Part shown: piece by piece, positions 32,086 through 42,713 of the stretch
How the letters are laid out: each line of letters starts with the position of its first letter
Position numbering within the stretch: the first letter of the stretch is position 1
Source of the DNA: Ichthyophis bannanicus
Lineage: Eukaryota > Chordata > Amphibia > Gymnophiona > Ichthyophiidae
Assembly (NCBI GenBank): GCA_033557465.1
Contig: CM066032.1
Span: forward strand, 446,460,270 to 446,524,269
DNA: 64,000 nucleotides
Direction of reading: 5' to 3'
The notes under the pieces: model-generated
Databases searched by the model: none
Told to the model about the DNA's origin: nothing
Seen by the model: only the letters and a program-made list of their open reading frames with translations
Program-made: the position numbers and the translations under genes

Positions 32086-32468
32086 CTTCTAGCCAAGAAT
32101 CCATAGCAACCTTGTAAATAAGAAGTCTTGTTTAATTGCTTTGCCCTGGAATGAATTGAATTCCTCCCTTTAACCCTTACAACTAATTGTGAAGATATTA
32201 ACAATTGGTTTTACCTGCTTATTACTGGAACCTTTATGAACAAAGGACATTCTTTGATTTCTAGCGTCTTAATGAACCCTTGCGCAGAGGGGAAATAAAA
32301 GCCTTGTTTCCCTACACTCGTGGCTTAATTATTGAGTTCTCACAAGGAGCTGAAATACCTAAGACCAATCTCCATATTGGCCTTAAAATACCCCACGCTC
32401 CTGGAAAATAAATATGTTGTACAGCATGCCCTTACCGCCATGGGCCACTAGGGGATGCCTTCACGACA

Positions 32469-32500
32469 GAATGGCGTAGTTGTTAGAATGTGGATATCAC
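32469..32500 (+). promoter_or_regulatory. Putative tRNA primer binding site
   Basis: TGGCGTAGTTGTTAG begins three bases after the 5' LTR end, the usual position and TGG start of a primer binding site. I could not assign the tRNA. Confidence 0.5.
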
Positions 32501-32851
32501 CCTAAGACATACTGGAAAGAGAAGAAATTACCAGTATTAAGCTGGGAAAAAAAAAAAACCCGGACCGGAGGAGAAGAAAACCCAGATCGGACCAGAAGAA
32601 AATCCGGAAGGGAAGGCAAGGTTACTGACAACGGTGGCAGAGTGCTACAACGCAGAGCAGCACCATCCTTTTTGAAAGTTGGAGTCAACACTTCTACCAG
32701 GTAAAAGGTAGAAGGGCATGACTTGATTTGGATGCAAGTTTAAAGTTTAGAGGGGAAATTGAAAAGAAAAGAAGAGTGTAGGCCTGGTAGTGGTACAGCT
32801 GCACTTGGTTTTTTTTCTTTTTGTCTTTGTTTCCTAGGAAATCTCTTCGCC

Positions 32852-34864
32852 ATGGATCAGCGAGAGATCTTCAACTGGATGGCTACGCAGTTCAGCAAGC
32901 AGGGGGAGCTGGCTGCGCAAACACAACAGCATGCAATCCTGGCCATGCAGGAACAGCAAAAGCCAGTCTTACAGATGCTGGAAGCGTGGCTACAGCATCA
33001 GCAGAAGACACAGGAAGCAGCCGAAAAACATCCTGAACAGAGCTTGAGATTGGGCAACTGTCCGGTAGGACTAGGGTCCTACGACTCTCTGACTTTGGGG
33101 AAGTTGGGGGTAACTGATGATGTGGATGACTTCCTGGACTCTTTTGAGAGAATAGCTCTTTCCGTAGGTTGGCCGGAAGAGCAGTGGTCCATTAGATTGG
33201 CAGTTTCCCTCACGGGAGAGGCACTGTCAGCCTATAGGGCAATGCCCGCTTCATTAGCGAACAATTATAGTGAGGTAACGAAGGCCATCAGGGATCGCCT
33301 GGGTCTGACTCCTCTCGTCTATAATCGTAAGCTACGCGCGGCGCACCTTGAAGTAGGTGAAACGCCAAAAGCGTTAGGTCACAGGCTGAAGAGCTTAGCC
33401 AATAAGTGGCTAAGGCCTAGTGAGAAAACAATTGAAACGCTGATGGATATGATAATCCTTGAGCAGTTCATGTCTGCAGTACCCAGTAGTATACAGAGCT
33501 TCCTTATCCTACAGAATTGTCGCACTACTGCAGAGGCTATTGCCTTGACTGAAAGATATCTAGAGGCCGAATTAGCCACCCAGCGGACTGGGGAGGTATC
33601 AAAGATGGTGGTAGCGACATTCAAGCAGTCATCAGGAAGTCTCTCACAGTTAAAAACTCAAAATGTGAAAAATGTTAAGAATGTAGAGAAGAGTTATTCT
33701 AAAAGATGTTTTGGCTGTGGAAAAATGGGACATGTTATGATTGAGTGCCGAGCACGTACTGCTCTCATGGGGGAGAACAGAAAAATGTTATCTGAAGGAT
33801 TTGTACTTGATGTAACTGTACAAGGGGTTGCTGCCAAAGCTCTTCTTGACTCTGGCGCGGACCAGACGATGATTTCATGCAAGCTCTGGTCTCTAATCAA
33901 AGAGCGAGCTGAGTCCGCCCCAGATCAACCAGAGGGCAAAGTCAAGATAAAATGTGTGCATGGCGCTGCCACCTTTTATCCTGTATATAACTTACTTGTA
34001 AGAGGTTTGGGAATAGGAAAAATAATGTTGATAGCTGTAGTGCCCAGATTACCTAAAGAGTTAGTCTTAGGTAGGGACTGGCCACAATTTGAAAGAGGCC
34101 TAGAGGAGGAACTAAACTCCAGAGAAGTTTTCGTCTCCACTCGCAACCAGACGAAAGCCTCGGAGAAACCCTCATGTTCAAGGGAAGAAAGTTTAGATGA
34201 CCTCCCATCTCATGAGGATTTAGTAAACGCCCCTCCAGAAAGGGACAGAAAGACAAAAGCCGAAAAGCGAAAAGAAAGAAAGGGACGCTCTCAAGGTAGA
34301 GCCGACTTGGAAGCAGGCGAAGAACTACCCTGGATTCCAGCAGAGCTCATGGAGAAATTCCCTTCCTTTGCCGGAGAGCAACGAGATGACCCTGCGCTAG
34401 CACGCGCATTTGAGCACGCTCAAACGAAGAGAAATATCTTCCCAAGGTTTATAAGAGAAGAAGGGGTGCTATACAGGGAGAGTATAGACCCACGGACTAA
34501 AGATGTCCGAAAACAGCTGGTAGTCCCGAATACTTTTAAATCTGCAGTGCTGAGGTTAGCCCATGATCACCCAGTGAGCGGTCACAAAGGGGTACAAGGG
34601 ACCCTTGACCAGATACTGGCCAGTTTCTATTGGCCAGGAGTTTTTAAGGAGGTCTCATGTTTTTGTGAGTCCTGCGCCTCCTGCCAACGGGTGACCTCCA
34701 TAAGACCACCTGGGGTGCCATTACTGCCGATGCCAGTAATAACCGATCCTATCAGAAGGCTAGCCACGGACATAGTCAGATCCCTCATAAAAACGCCTAG
34801 GGGTTTCCAATATATATTGGTCATCATGGACCAGGTAACCCGTTCCCATGGGCGGTGCCCTTGA
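32852..34864 (+). CDS. Gag-protease-integrase polyprotein, 5' part
   Basis: The likely start is the ATG at 32852 in a strong CGCCATGG context; the open frame itself extends back to 32759. Residues about 1-60 are Gln-rich. A SCAN-like helix bundle at about 160-240 includes KWLRPSEKTIETLMDMIILE and EQFMSAVP. A CCHC zinc knuckle (CFGCGKMGHVMIEC) lies at about 286-299 and an aspartic protease with ALLDSGADQTMIS at about 330. A charged linker then leads directly to the integrase zinc domain (HDHPVSGHKG, CESCASCQ) and the first catalytic Asp (LATDIVRS). There is no RT or RNase H between protease and integrase. The frame is lost at about 34845 by a one-base shift inside the integrase core. Confidence 0.88.
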   Translation: MDQREIFNWMATQFSKQGELAAQTQQHAILAMQEQQKPVLQMLEAWLQHQQKTQEAAEKHPEQSLRLGNCPVGLGSYDSLTLGKLGVTDDVDDFLDSFERIALSVGWPEEQWSIRLAVSLTGEALSAYRAMPASLANNYSEVTKAIRDRLGLTPLVYNRKLRAAHLEVGETPKALGHRLKSLANKWLRPSEKTIETLMDMIILEQFMSAVPSSIQSFLILQNCRTTAEAIALTERYLEAELATQRTGEVSKMVVATFKQSSGSLSQLKTQNVKNVKNVEKSYSKRCFGCGKMGHVMIECRARTALMGENRKMLSEGFVLDVTVQGVAAKALLDSGADQTMISCKLWSLIKERAESAPDQPEGKVKIKCVHGAATFYPVYNLLVRGLGIGKIMLIAVVPRLPKELVLGRDWPQFERGLEEELNSREVFVSTRNQTKASEKPSCSREESLDDLPSHEDLVNAPPERDRKTKAEKRKERKGRSQGRADLEAGEELPWIPAELMEKFPSFAGEQRDDPALARAFEHAQTKRNIFPRFIREEGVLYRESIDPRTKDVRKQLVVPNTFKSAVLRLAHDHPVSGHKGVQGTLDQILASFYWPGVFKEVSCFCESCASCQRVTSIRPPGVPLLPMPVITDPIRRLATDIVRSLIKTPRGFQYILVIMDQVTRSHGRCP

Positions 34865-35673
34865 GGAATGTATTAGCGAAATCCATCGCCTTGGAGCTTA
34901 TAAAGCTATTTTGCGAGGTTGGATTCCCTCAAGAAGTTTTGACAGACAGAGGCACGAACTTCATGTCCAAATACTTAGCCCAGGTGTGGGACGCCTTTGG
35001 CATCAGGCATCTCAAAACTGCCGCATATCACCCCCAATGCAATGGTTTGGTGGAAAGAATGAACCAGACTATCAAATAGATGCTGCGACGGGCGCTGGAC
35101 GGAGAAATGGCAGAGTGGGACACGATGCTCCCATTTGTATTGTACGCCTGCAGAGAAAGAACACAGGTTTCATTAGGCACGTCGCCTTATGAATTGATGT
35201 ATGGAAGATCGCCCAGAGGAGTTCTGGATATCCTGAGAGAACAATGGGTGGAACCTGTACAAAATGAAGTTGGGATACCGCAATTTTTGAGAAGTTTAAG
35301 AAGCCGGTTAAAACGGACCTCACGTTTTGCTGAAGAAAAGTTGAAGGACAGTCAGAAAAAGCAAAAACAGTACTATGACAGAGATACCAAGCCCCAACGT
35401 CTAACTGCCGGTGAGAAGGTAATAGTCTTGGTATCAGGACCCACTCCGACGTTTGAAGCCCCCTGGAAAGGACCCTACATAGTGGTCAAACCACTTGGTC
35501 CAACATCGTATTTGATACGAGACTCGAAGGGACATGAACAAGTATACCACATAAATGTTCTTCGACTCTGGCATGAGAGGTTGGCCTTGTTTATGCCAGC
35601 ACAGAAGATGTCTAGAATTACATGCTGTAGTAATGATGAACATTCAGCCCGTAATATTTTAAGAGGGGGGATG
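34850..35673 (+). pseudogene. Integrase core and C-terminal part, broken by a shift and a stop
   Basis: Continuing in the +1-shifted frame, VLTDRGTNFMSKYL carries the second catalytic Asp and HPQCNGLVERMNQTIK the Glu. A TAG stop follows at about 35077-35079. The rest (35080 on) has TSPYELMYGRSPRGVL, a GPY/F-like C-terminal module (PWKGPYIVVKPLGPTSYLI) and VYHINVLRLWHERL. This frame does not stop before the LTR: it passes through the polypurine tract and continues in the 3' LTR to 36111. Integrase would join the element DNA to the chromosome. Confidence 0.87.
35661..35673 (+). promoter_or_regulatory. Polypurine tract
   Basis: AAGAGGGGGGATG lies immediately 5' of the 3' LTR, where plus-strand DNA synthesis is primed. 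It also encodes R-G-G-M in the frame that leads into the LTR ORF, placing an ATG exactly against the LTR boundary. Confidence 0.85.
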
Positions 35674-36734
35674 TGTCATGAGGCTGGTACCAATAAAGAT
35701 GCAGAGTTGAAAAGAAACTCTGTTTTTCACAGAGCTCTAGGTGTGCAATTACCTCAAAGCACAGCTAGAGGGGGCAGGAGTGATCCTACAGAAGCTAATG
35801 AGGCTAGGAGAGCTAACCAGTTGCACCTGGAAATGAGCCCGGAAGATTCAAAGGGAAGATCCCTTTATAAACGGAAGCTTAAGGCTAGCACAGCAGACGA
35901 AGAAGGAGAAGGAGCAGCAGGAAGAGAAGGAACAAGGAGTACGGCTGAAGTAGGAAGGAGAGACCTGAAGGAAGGAATCCTCCTTGAACAAGCCCAAAAG
36001 GACAGAATTCACAAAGGTAGAGTTCAGAGGGGCCAAGCTACGAGAGCCGCTGTTCAGAGGGAGTCTGCTAAGGAAAGCAGTCAGGCTGGAGGTATGCCAC
36101 TCCCTGCTTAAGCAACGTTCCTGAGTCCAAAGCTGAAAGACATATACAGAGAGCCAGAGAGCCAGGCTTGGAGGAAAGCCTGCAGGCATTGGAGTATGCT
36201 GAACAAGCTTTACCAGGTACCCGAAGGGAAGGGGTTTCCAACAAAGCTACTTTGTCACTGAAGCATAGAGCTGGAGAATCCGCACCAGGTTTTACTAAGC
36301 TTTCAGGAAGTCCAGCACTGCCCAGAAGCTACTGACAGAAAACCTGTTGTCACAGAGACGTGCATGAGGGAGGAGGCTCCAGAGCTTCAAGCTACAGAAT
36401 CTCAAGGTATGAAAGTTTTATTCCTGCTAAAGAAAGCTTAACTCCTAAAAGCACTGCTAAAGCTAAAACTCACTTTATAAGAAGAGGAAAGAAACCAGAG
36501 TGGTTTGAAGAATTACCAACAGACTTTAAAGCACAGTCTTATTGAAGGCAAGATACCAGAGACAGTCCATATAAACCTGTAACTGCCAGGGACAGCGTGT
36601 GCTCTGAGGGGGAAAGTAGTGAAGCAGAATTTATGGAAATAGAAGAAGCAAATACTATTCCCATTCCTCAGGAAGAAGCTATGGATTGTAGTTTGTGTAT
36701 GGCTTCTAGCCTAGAATCCATAGCAACCTTGTAA
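35674..36734 (+). pseudogene. LTR-embedded ORF, 3' LTR copy, in frame with integrase but decayed
   Basis: The integrase frame enters the LTR at codon C-H-E-A-G and stays open to 36111. Relative to the 5' copy it has a one-base loss near 36092 and two TGA stops (near 36334 and 36543), after which the coding text continues to MDCSLCMASS and a stop at 36732-36734. The ORF fills about 75 percent of the LTR, the U3 portion. In the intact state it would be either a C-terminal domain of the polyprotein or an independent product starting at the ATG that abuts the LTR. Confidence 0.7.
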
Positions 36735-37088
36735 ATAAGAAGAAGTCTTGTTTAATTGCTTTGCCCTGGAATGAATTGAATTCATCCCTTTAACCCTTAC
36801 AACTAATTGTGAAGATATTAACAATTGGTTTTACCTGCTTATTACTGGAACCTTTATGAACAAAGGACATTCTTTGATTTCTAGTGTCTTAATGAACCCT
36901 TGCACAGAGGGGAAATAAAAGCCTTGTTTCCCTACACTCATGGCTTAATTATTGAGTTCTCACAAGGAGCTGAAATACCTAAGACCAATCTCCATTTTGG
37001 CCTTAAAATACCCCACGCTCCTGGAAAATAAATATGTTGTACAGCATGCCCTTACCGCCATGGGCCACTAGGGGATGCCGTCACGACA
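35674..37088 (+). repeat. 3' LTR (LTR family 3)
   Basis: It starts TGTCATGAGG and ends CGTCACGACA, 1415 bp. The polyadenylation signal AATAAA lies at 36914-36919. It keeps the uninterrupted site that is occupied by the nested LTR in the 5' copy. Confidence 0.92.
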
Positions 37089-38850
37089 ATAAATTGTAAG
37101 CAAACAAATCAAATCAAATCAATGCCTCTGTATAAAGAAAGGAGAAGACAAGGGCAATCTAGTGCGGAGGTTCAAGTTAGCTGGATAGTGGCTATATTCA
37201 GTTAAAACCCAACTAACGTTATCCAGATATCTTGGCCACAGTTACAACTGGCCTAAAGATATCTGGATAAGATATCTGTATACCTCCAAGTCATGATATT
37301 CAGTGGCTCAGAGAGCAAGCAACCTGAGATCAGAAAGACCAAAGTTCAAATCCCACTGACACGCCTTGTAACCTTAGGCAAGTCACTTAAGCCTCCTGTG
37401 CCTCAGGTACAGCCTTAGATTGTAAGTCCTCTGAGGACAAGGACATACTTACAGTATTTGATTATAACCTGTCTTGATCTACTACTGCAAAGGCATGAGC
37501 TAAATACTAAAAATATAAATAAATTAATATACAGATCTCTATTTGAATAGCCACATAAAGATATTCAAAGATATTTATGAGGATTTAGCTGCTCAGGCCC
37601 AGGAAATTTTTGAAAGGACCCCTACATTGCAAAATTAGGCAGCAAGCTCTTTGAAAAGTGAATTCACAGAATTTATATTTATTGATTTACTTAACCGTTT
37701 TTCAATAAAGCCATGAACAGTCAAACCAGCGAAAATATACAGTAAATAGAAATTCATACTAGCAGCAGACTACATAAAACATAATATTAAAATAATATAT
37801 TAACATATTAAGAGTAATACAATAAAATAAAAATGTAAATATAAAATAAAACTGTAAATATAAAATAAAACAATAAAATAGATTAAAACTAGAATGATAA
37901 AACACATTTTTGAAAAAAAAAAGCCTCAGGTTTCCAGAACTTCAATTATAAAGAACACTCAGGAGCCACTAGGCTCAATGCCCAGTTCAAAACCACAATA
38001 GACTAGGCAACTACTCTAAATTTAAAACCTGAGAGAAAAAAATCAGGTTTTTAAGCCTCCTTGTATGAGCTTTCCAATCGAAGATCAAAGGGAAGAGGCT
38101 TCTCTAAGGCCAGAACTGGAGTGAGATAGGCAAAAGAAGATTACTCTTCAGTGGAGGAGGAACAGAATGGAGGTTGCTCTGTGAGAAGCAAAGTAATCTT
38201 TGAGGGATATAAGGACATAACTAAATTGGCCTAATACTGAGGTACAGCAAAACAGGGAGAGGATCCCCTACACAGAAGCAAAAAGAAAATACAGCAGGGG
38301 AAATGCCAGGATTCCAAAGGGCAGAGGAAAGAATATTTATTAAATGAGATATGGAAGGACAGACTAGATAGAAAAATGATGACAGAAAAATACCACATGG
38401 CCTATGTTTCTATGACCCTACACATGTGTTTCAGTACAAATACACCTGCATCAGGGGTCAATTCATAAACTAACCATAGATGCAAACATATTTTTTGTAG
38501 ACCAATATAATACATCACATACTGTATAACAAAAATATATACAGAAAATACAAAAAATGTACAAATTTAAAAACATATATAAATAATATAAACATTTTGG
38601 GGCCCTTTCATTAAAGTGCATTAGGTTTTTGCACAGAAGCTGGTTTACGAAAACTCATTAGCTGCTAACGTGGCAGACAGCGCATACTATCTGGACGTGG
38701 TATCAGTTAATGTGGGGCAACTGCAGATAATACAGCAATCTTTTGCATTATTTGTAGAAAGCACATTATCTGCAGGAGTGGGTGGGATTAAGGCAGAGTG
38801 TGGGCGTGTCTGCAATATGTAATTACCGCAGGCTGGATTTTCAGACAGTG
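37089..38850. other. Non-coding region with SINE and A/T-rich tails
   Basis: Apart from the SINE at 37300-37535, the region has an A/T-rich LINE-like tail (about 37670-37900), a short CR1 family B 3' end near 38350-38410 and a GGGGCCCTTTCATTAAAGTGC MITE-like start at 38599. No gene is supported. Confidence 0.45.
37300..37535 (+). mobile_element. CORE-type tRNA SINE
   Basis: A tRNA-like head with B box GTTCAAATCCC (about 37345) is followed by the CORE-SINE phrase CCTTAGGCAAGTCACTTAA and CCTGTGCCTCAGGTA, and a tail AAAATATAAATAAATTAA. The core phrase matches the MIR/V-SINE class in general form. Confidence 0.75.
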
Positions 38851-40795
38851 TGATGGCTGCTAATGCCATCTTATCTTCAAAGAACCTTCACCAGATCCTA
38901 TCTGCCCTGTCAATTATCGGCCCATCTCCTTACCTCCTTTTACATCTAAACTACTTTAACATATGGTTCACCACCACTGCCTCAATTTTCTCTTTGAAGC
39001 CATTCTGGGCTCCCTGCAATCTGGCTTGTGTCCTTTACATTCCCACTGAAAAGGCCCTTGCCAAAGTCTCCAGTGTCCTGTTCCTGACCAAATCCAAAAG
39101 ACTTTACTCTATAATCATTGACCCTATATCATATCACCCCATTACCAGCATTCCGTTCCTCGCTAAGATTATTGAGAAGGTTATGCAGATACAACGGCAT
39201 GACTTTATAGACTCATCCTCTCCCTTAGATGAGCATCAATATGGGTTACGCCCTTTCCATGGTGTGGAAACCCTCCTTTTAGCTTTATTCGACAATATTA
39301 TCAGGGGCATCGATAATACTAAGTGAGCCTACATTCTCATTTTTCTTGATATTTCGTCTGCATTTGACAATGTAAACCATGCCCTGCTCATTTCTAGACT
39401 CTCCCAATTAGGTATCAAGGATAAAATTCTAGAATGGTTTAAATCTTATTTCAATGACGGGACCCAATATGTTCAAACAGACAATGTCGCCTCATTACAT
39501 TTCCCACAAGAACAGGGTATCCCACAAGGCTCCGCTCTTTCAGCTCTTCTTTTTAATTTGTATCTTCAGCCTTTCTGCACCATATTCAAACACCATGAGA
39601 TAAATTATCACATCTATGCAGATGACATTATGTTGTACTCGTCATTTGATGTAACCAATACTAACTATGACGGTATATCACGCTGCCTCTCTGAAGCAGA
39701 AAAATGGCTTCGATCAATGAACATGAATATCAATTTCAAAAAGACAGAAGTGCTTTTTACAATGAGAAACCCTAACGTCACCACACCGTTAAGCATCAAT
39801 ATCGGGAACATCTCCCTTCCAGTTAAGACAGAGGTCAAATACCTAGGGGGTCACCCTTGACAAGACACTCAGTCTAACCCCTCACATAAATAAAACTGTC
39901 AAGACTATATTCTTCAAGATAGGGACAATTCAACAGCTCAGACCGATAATAGACAGCAACAACTTCAGGACTGTGGCTCAGACTCTAATAACACCAGATT
40001 TAGATTATTTCAATGGCATTCTTCAAGGTACCTCAAAGAAACATTTGCACACTCTACAATTGGCTCAAAATATCGCTGCAAGAATTATCTTCAAAGCTAA
40101 ATTATCAGATCACATCACACCATCCTTTACACACTGCACTGGCTTCCGGTGTCATGCAGAATTCTCTACAAAGCAATTGTTACTACTTTCAAGCTCATCA
40201 ATAATATAGCGCTGTCCTATCTCGCAACTCTTATTCAAACCCCTCAGGAAAGCAGGTCAAGACGAAGAGCGAACCTCCACATGTTGTTAATTCCCGATAC
40301 CATTAGAAAAGCAAAGCAGAAGACTAGAAACACGGCCTTCTTGTTCTTTGCACCTACATTGTGGAACAACCTCCCAATTTCACTAAGGAAGATAAAGGAT
40401 CTACAATCATTTAGAAGGGAACTAAAAACCCATCTCTTTACCCAATACTTTTACATTCTACAGCACAATGACGCTCAGATGTCTCAGACTAGTGCTGACC
40501 AGCAACCACACACTGACCCTACTTAGACAATAACAGTCACAATCTTATCTCTAACACATATGCCACTAAGTCTTTTATATATACTGAATCATCTACTTCT
40601 GTAAATAGTTTACTGTTAGTAATTATAAAATACTGTTTTATTGAAGTGTTTTGAGAGAATTTGTTCAAAATGTTCACTGTATTAAACTGTTCAATGTAAA
40701 TAATAATAATTCATTATTATTATTGTTTTGTTATCTGTAAACCACTCCTGATCTCTGGAAGGAGCAGAATATAAAAATGTTCAAATAAATATATA
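38851..40795 (+). mobile_element. L2-clade LINE, nearly complete RT, decayed
   Basis: The RT starts with SYHPITSIPFLAKIIEKVM, then DISSAFDNVNHALLISRL, QGIPQGSALSALLFNLYL and the catalytic IYADDIMLYSS, and continues to CRILYKAIVTTFKLINNIAL and FFAPTLWNNLPISLRK. Stops near 39325 and 40207 and a shift near 39845 break the ORF. The 3' end has an ATAATAATTCATTATT stretch and an AAATAAATATATAAATAAA tail. The endonuclease half is missing. Confidence 0.82.
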
Positions 40796-40799
40796 AATA

Positions 40800-42035
40800 A
40801 AATCCTCCTTTTGACTATGTTGATCCACCGCCTTCTCCTCAACACCCTGTTCTCGCTTGGATTGAGGGACTCTGTTCTGTCCTGGTTTTCTACCTATTTT
40901 TCACTTCATAGCTTTAATGTACCAGCAGATCTTCCTCCATTGCTTTCCCGCTTTCAGTTGGTGTACCTCTTCTTTTCTGTCTCTATACTCACTCCCTTGG
41001 TGCCCTGATCTTCTTCCATGGATTTCAGTACCGTCTTTATGCTGATGATGCTCAGATCAACCTCTATACACCTGAAATCTTTCCAGGGACCCAGGCTAGT
41101 ATTTCAGTCTGCTTATCTGACATTGCTGCCTGGATGTCCTATCACGATCTAAAACTGAAGACAGCCGAGATGGAGCTCCTTCTCTCCCCCTCCCCCTCTC
41201 TCTTTCTACGCTTAACTTGACCATTCTCCTGCTGTCCTCAGCTCCACAACCTTGGGATCATTTTTGACTCATCTCTCTCCTCTGCACACATCCAATAGAC
41301 AGCTAAAACTTGCTGCTTCTTTCTCTATAACATCAGCAAAATTCATACCTTCTTTTCTGATCACATTACCAAAACCCCTATCCATTCTCTGTTTACCTCC
41401 TGTTTAGACTATTGCAACCTGCTTGTTTCTGGTCTCCCCCTGCATCACCTATCTCATCTTCGTTCAAAATGTGGCTAGCATGGCTAATCTTCCGCCAGTG
41501 TCACTATGCCCATGCAACCCCTATTCTCAAATCACTTCACTGGCTTCCTATCCATTTCTGCATCAAGTTCAAACTTCTCCTATTGACCCACAAGTGTGTT
41601 CATTCTATGGCTCTTCTCTGCCTCTTCTCTCTTATTTCACCCTACATCCCTCCTCAGAAACTCAGCTTATTGGACAAATCCCTCATATCTGTGCCCTTCT
41701 CTTCCACTGCCAACTCCAGATTTCACTTGTTCTACCTTGCTGCATCCTATGCCTAGAACAGGCTACATGAGTTGGTACTTCAAGCTCTATCCCTGGCTCT
41801 TTTCATATCCAGGCTAAAATTCACCTTTTTGAGGCTGCTTTGGATCCTAACCCCTTATTCTGCTGTTGACCACCCTTGTGTGTCATAACCATTTCCCCTT
41901 TATTCTACCCTAGTTCCCTGTTAGTTGTGTGTGTCTGTCCTGATAAGTTGTGAGCAGGGACTGTTTCTTACATACTGTGTACAGTGCTGCATATGCTTTA
42001 TAGAGCTATATAAATGTTAAGTAGTAGTAGGATCC
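40800..42035 (+). mobile_element. Second L2-like LINE fragment, decayed
   Basis: The text includes LLLNTLFSLGLRDSVLSWF (40830), a catalytic box [13 protein letters not shown] (about 41041), LDYCNLLVSGLPLHH (about 41405) and a block equivalent to FKSLHWLPI (about 41530). The 3' end is TGTACAGTGCTGCATATGC...TATATAAATGTTAAGTAGTAGTAG. Many frameshifts are present. Confidence 0.75.
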
Positions 42036-42713
42036 ATTTTCTTTGTTCTTAGTTTTACCCCTGCCACTGGGTCCGGGACTGGCCTGGCTGGATTCCCCTC
42101 TAGGGCAGACTCCATTGGTCCTTATCAGTTTGCCACCTGGTGCCTCCAGCTAGGGGAGAAAGGTGTTAGCGGGTAGAATTTCCCTCCTTTCACCCAGGAA
42201 AACTCTCAAAAAGCACTGCTGTGAACGAGGCTAGCTTAAATAGTAATAACAATTTATTTACAAATACAAACACCAAGTATGGTGATAATAATAATAGCAA
42301 TAAAAACAACCAGTATTAGGATAAGTGGTTCAAACAGGTAGGGTAAAATAGAAGCATAGGATAAGAGAGTATTCAATATCAGTCATTGAAGTATTTCCTT
42401 ATGCTATACACAACCAAGTTTAAAAGTGTAAAACTATAATATGATGTTCACCAAAGCATTTCAATGCAGTTCAGATAACCCACTATAACCTTATATGTTG
42501 TGTCCTAAGTAAGCCTTTAAAGGTTATGTACTTAATCTCTTTAACCTGTCTCTTAACTTCCCTCCCTTCCCTTACCCACCAGCCCCAAGTATCACTCACT
42601 GCTGGAGCTCTGGACTGGTGGCTGCTTGAGGAGAGACAGGTTTTGTAATCCTGTCCAATCACTGAGGCTGTAGCCTTGACTCTGCCTTCTCCAAGCTCTC
42701 CTCTAGTCAGGGG
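42036..42713. other. Unclassified repeat-like sequence
   Basis: Includes an A/T-rich stretch with AACAATTTATTTACAAATACAAACACC (about 42245) typical of reversed retroelement ends. No gene or boundary can be assigned. Confidence 0.4.

Larger units (their letters stand above)
29525..32468 (+). repeat. 5' LTR (LTR family 3), split by a nested solo LTR
   Basis: It starts TGTCATGAGGCTGG and ends TTCACGACA. Removing 30559-32085 and one CTTC leaves 1413 bp that match the 3' LTR along its length. An AATAAA polyadenylation signal lies at 32294-32299. The ORF in the first three-quarters is intact up to the nested insertion. Confidence 0.9.
29525..37088 (+). mobile_element. Gypsy-type (Gmr1-like) LTR retrotransposon lacking reverse transcriptase
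   Basis: Two LTRs of about 1413 and 1415 bp (29525-32468 after removal of a nested LTR, and 35674-37088) bound a 3.2-kb internal region with Gag, protease and integrase. By eye the LTRs differ at roughly 20 positions, so identity is about 98.5 percent. Flanks are ATAT (29521-29524) and ATAA (37089-37092), an imperfect 4-bp duplication. No RT or RNase H is present. Gag resembles the SCAN-domain ancestor described for Gmr1-like Gypsy elements. Propagation would need RT supplied by another element. Confidence 0.88.

Noticed and set aside
32480..32704. 74-codon frame upstream of gag
   Set aside because: It lies in the leader between the primer site and gag and contains Lys runs from an A tract; the strong start and Gag features are at 32852.
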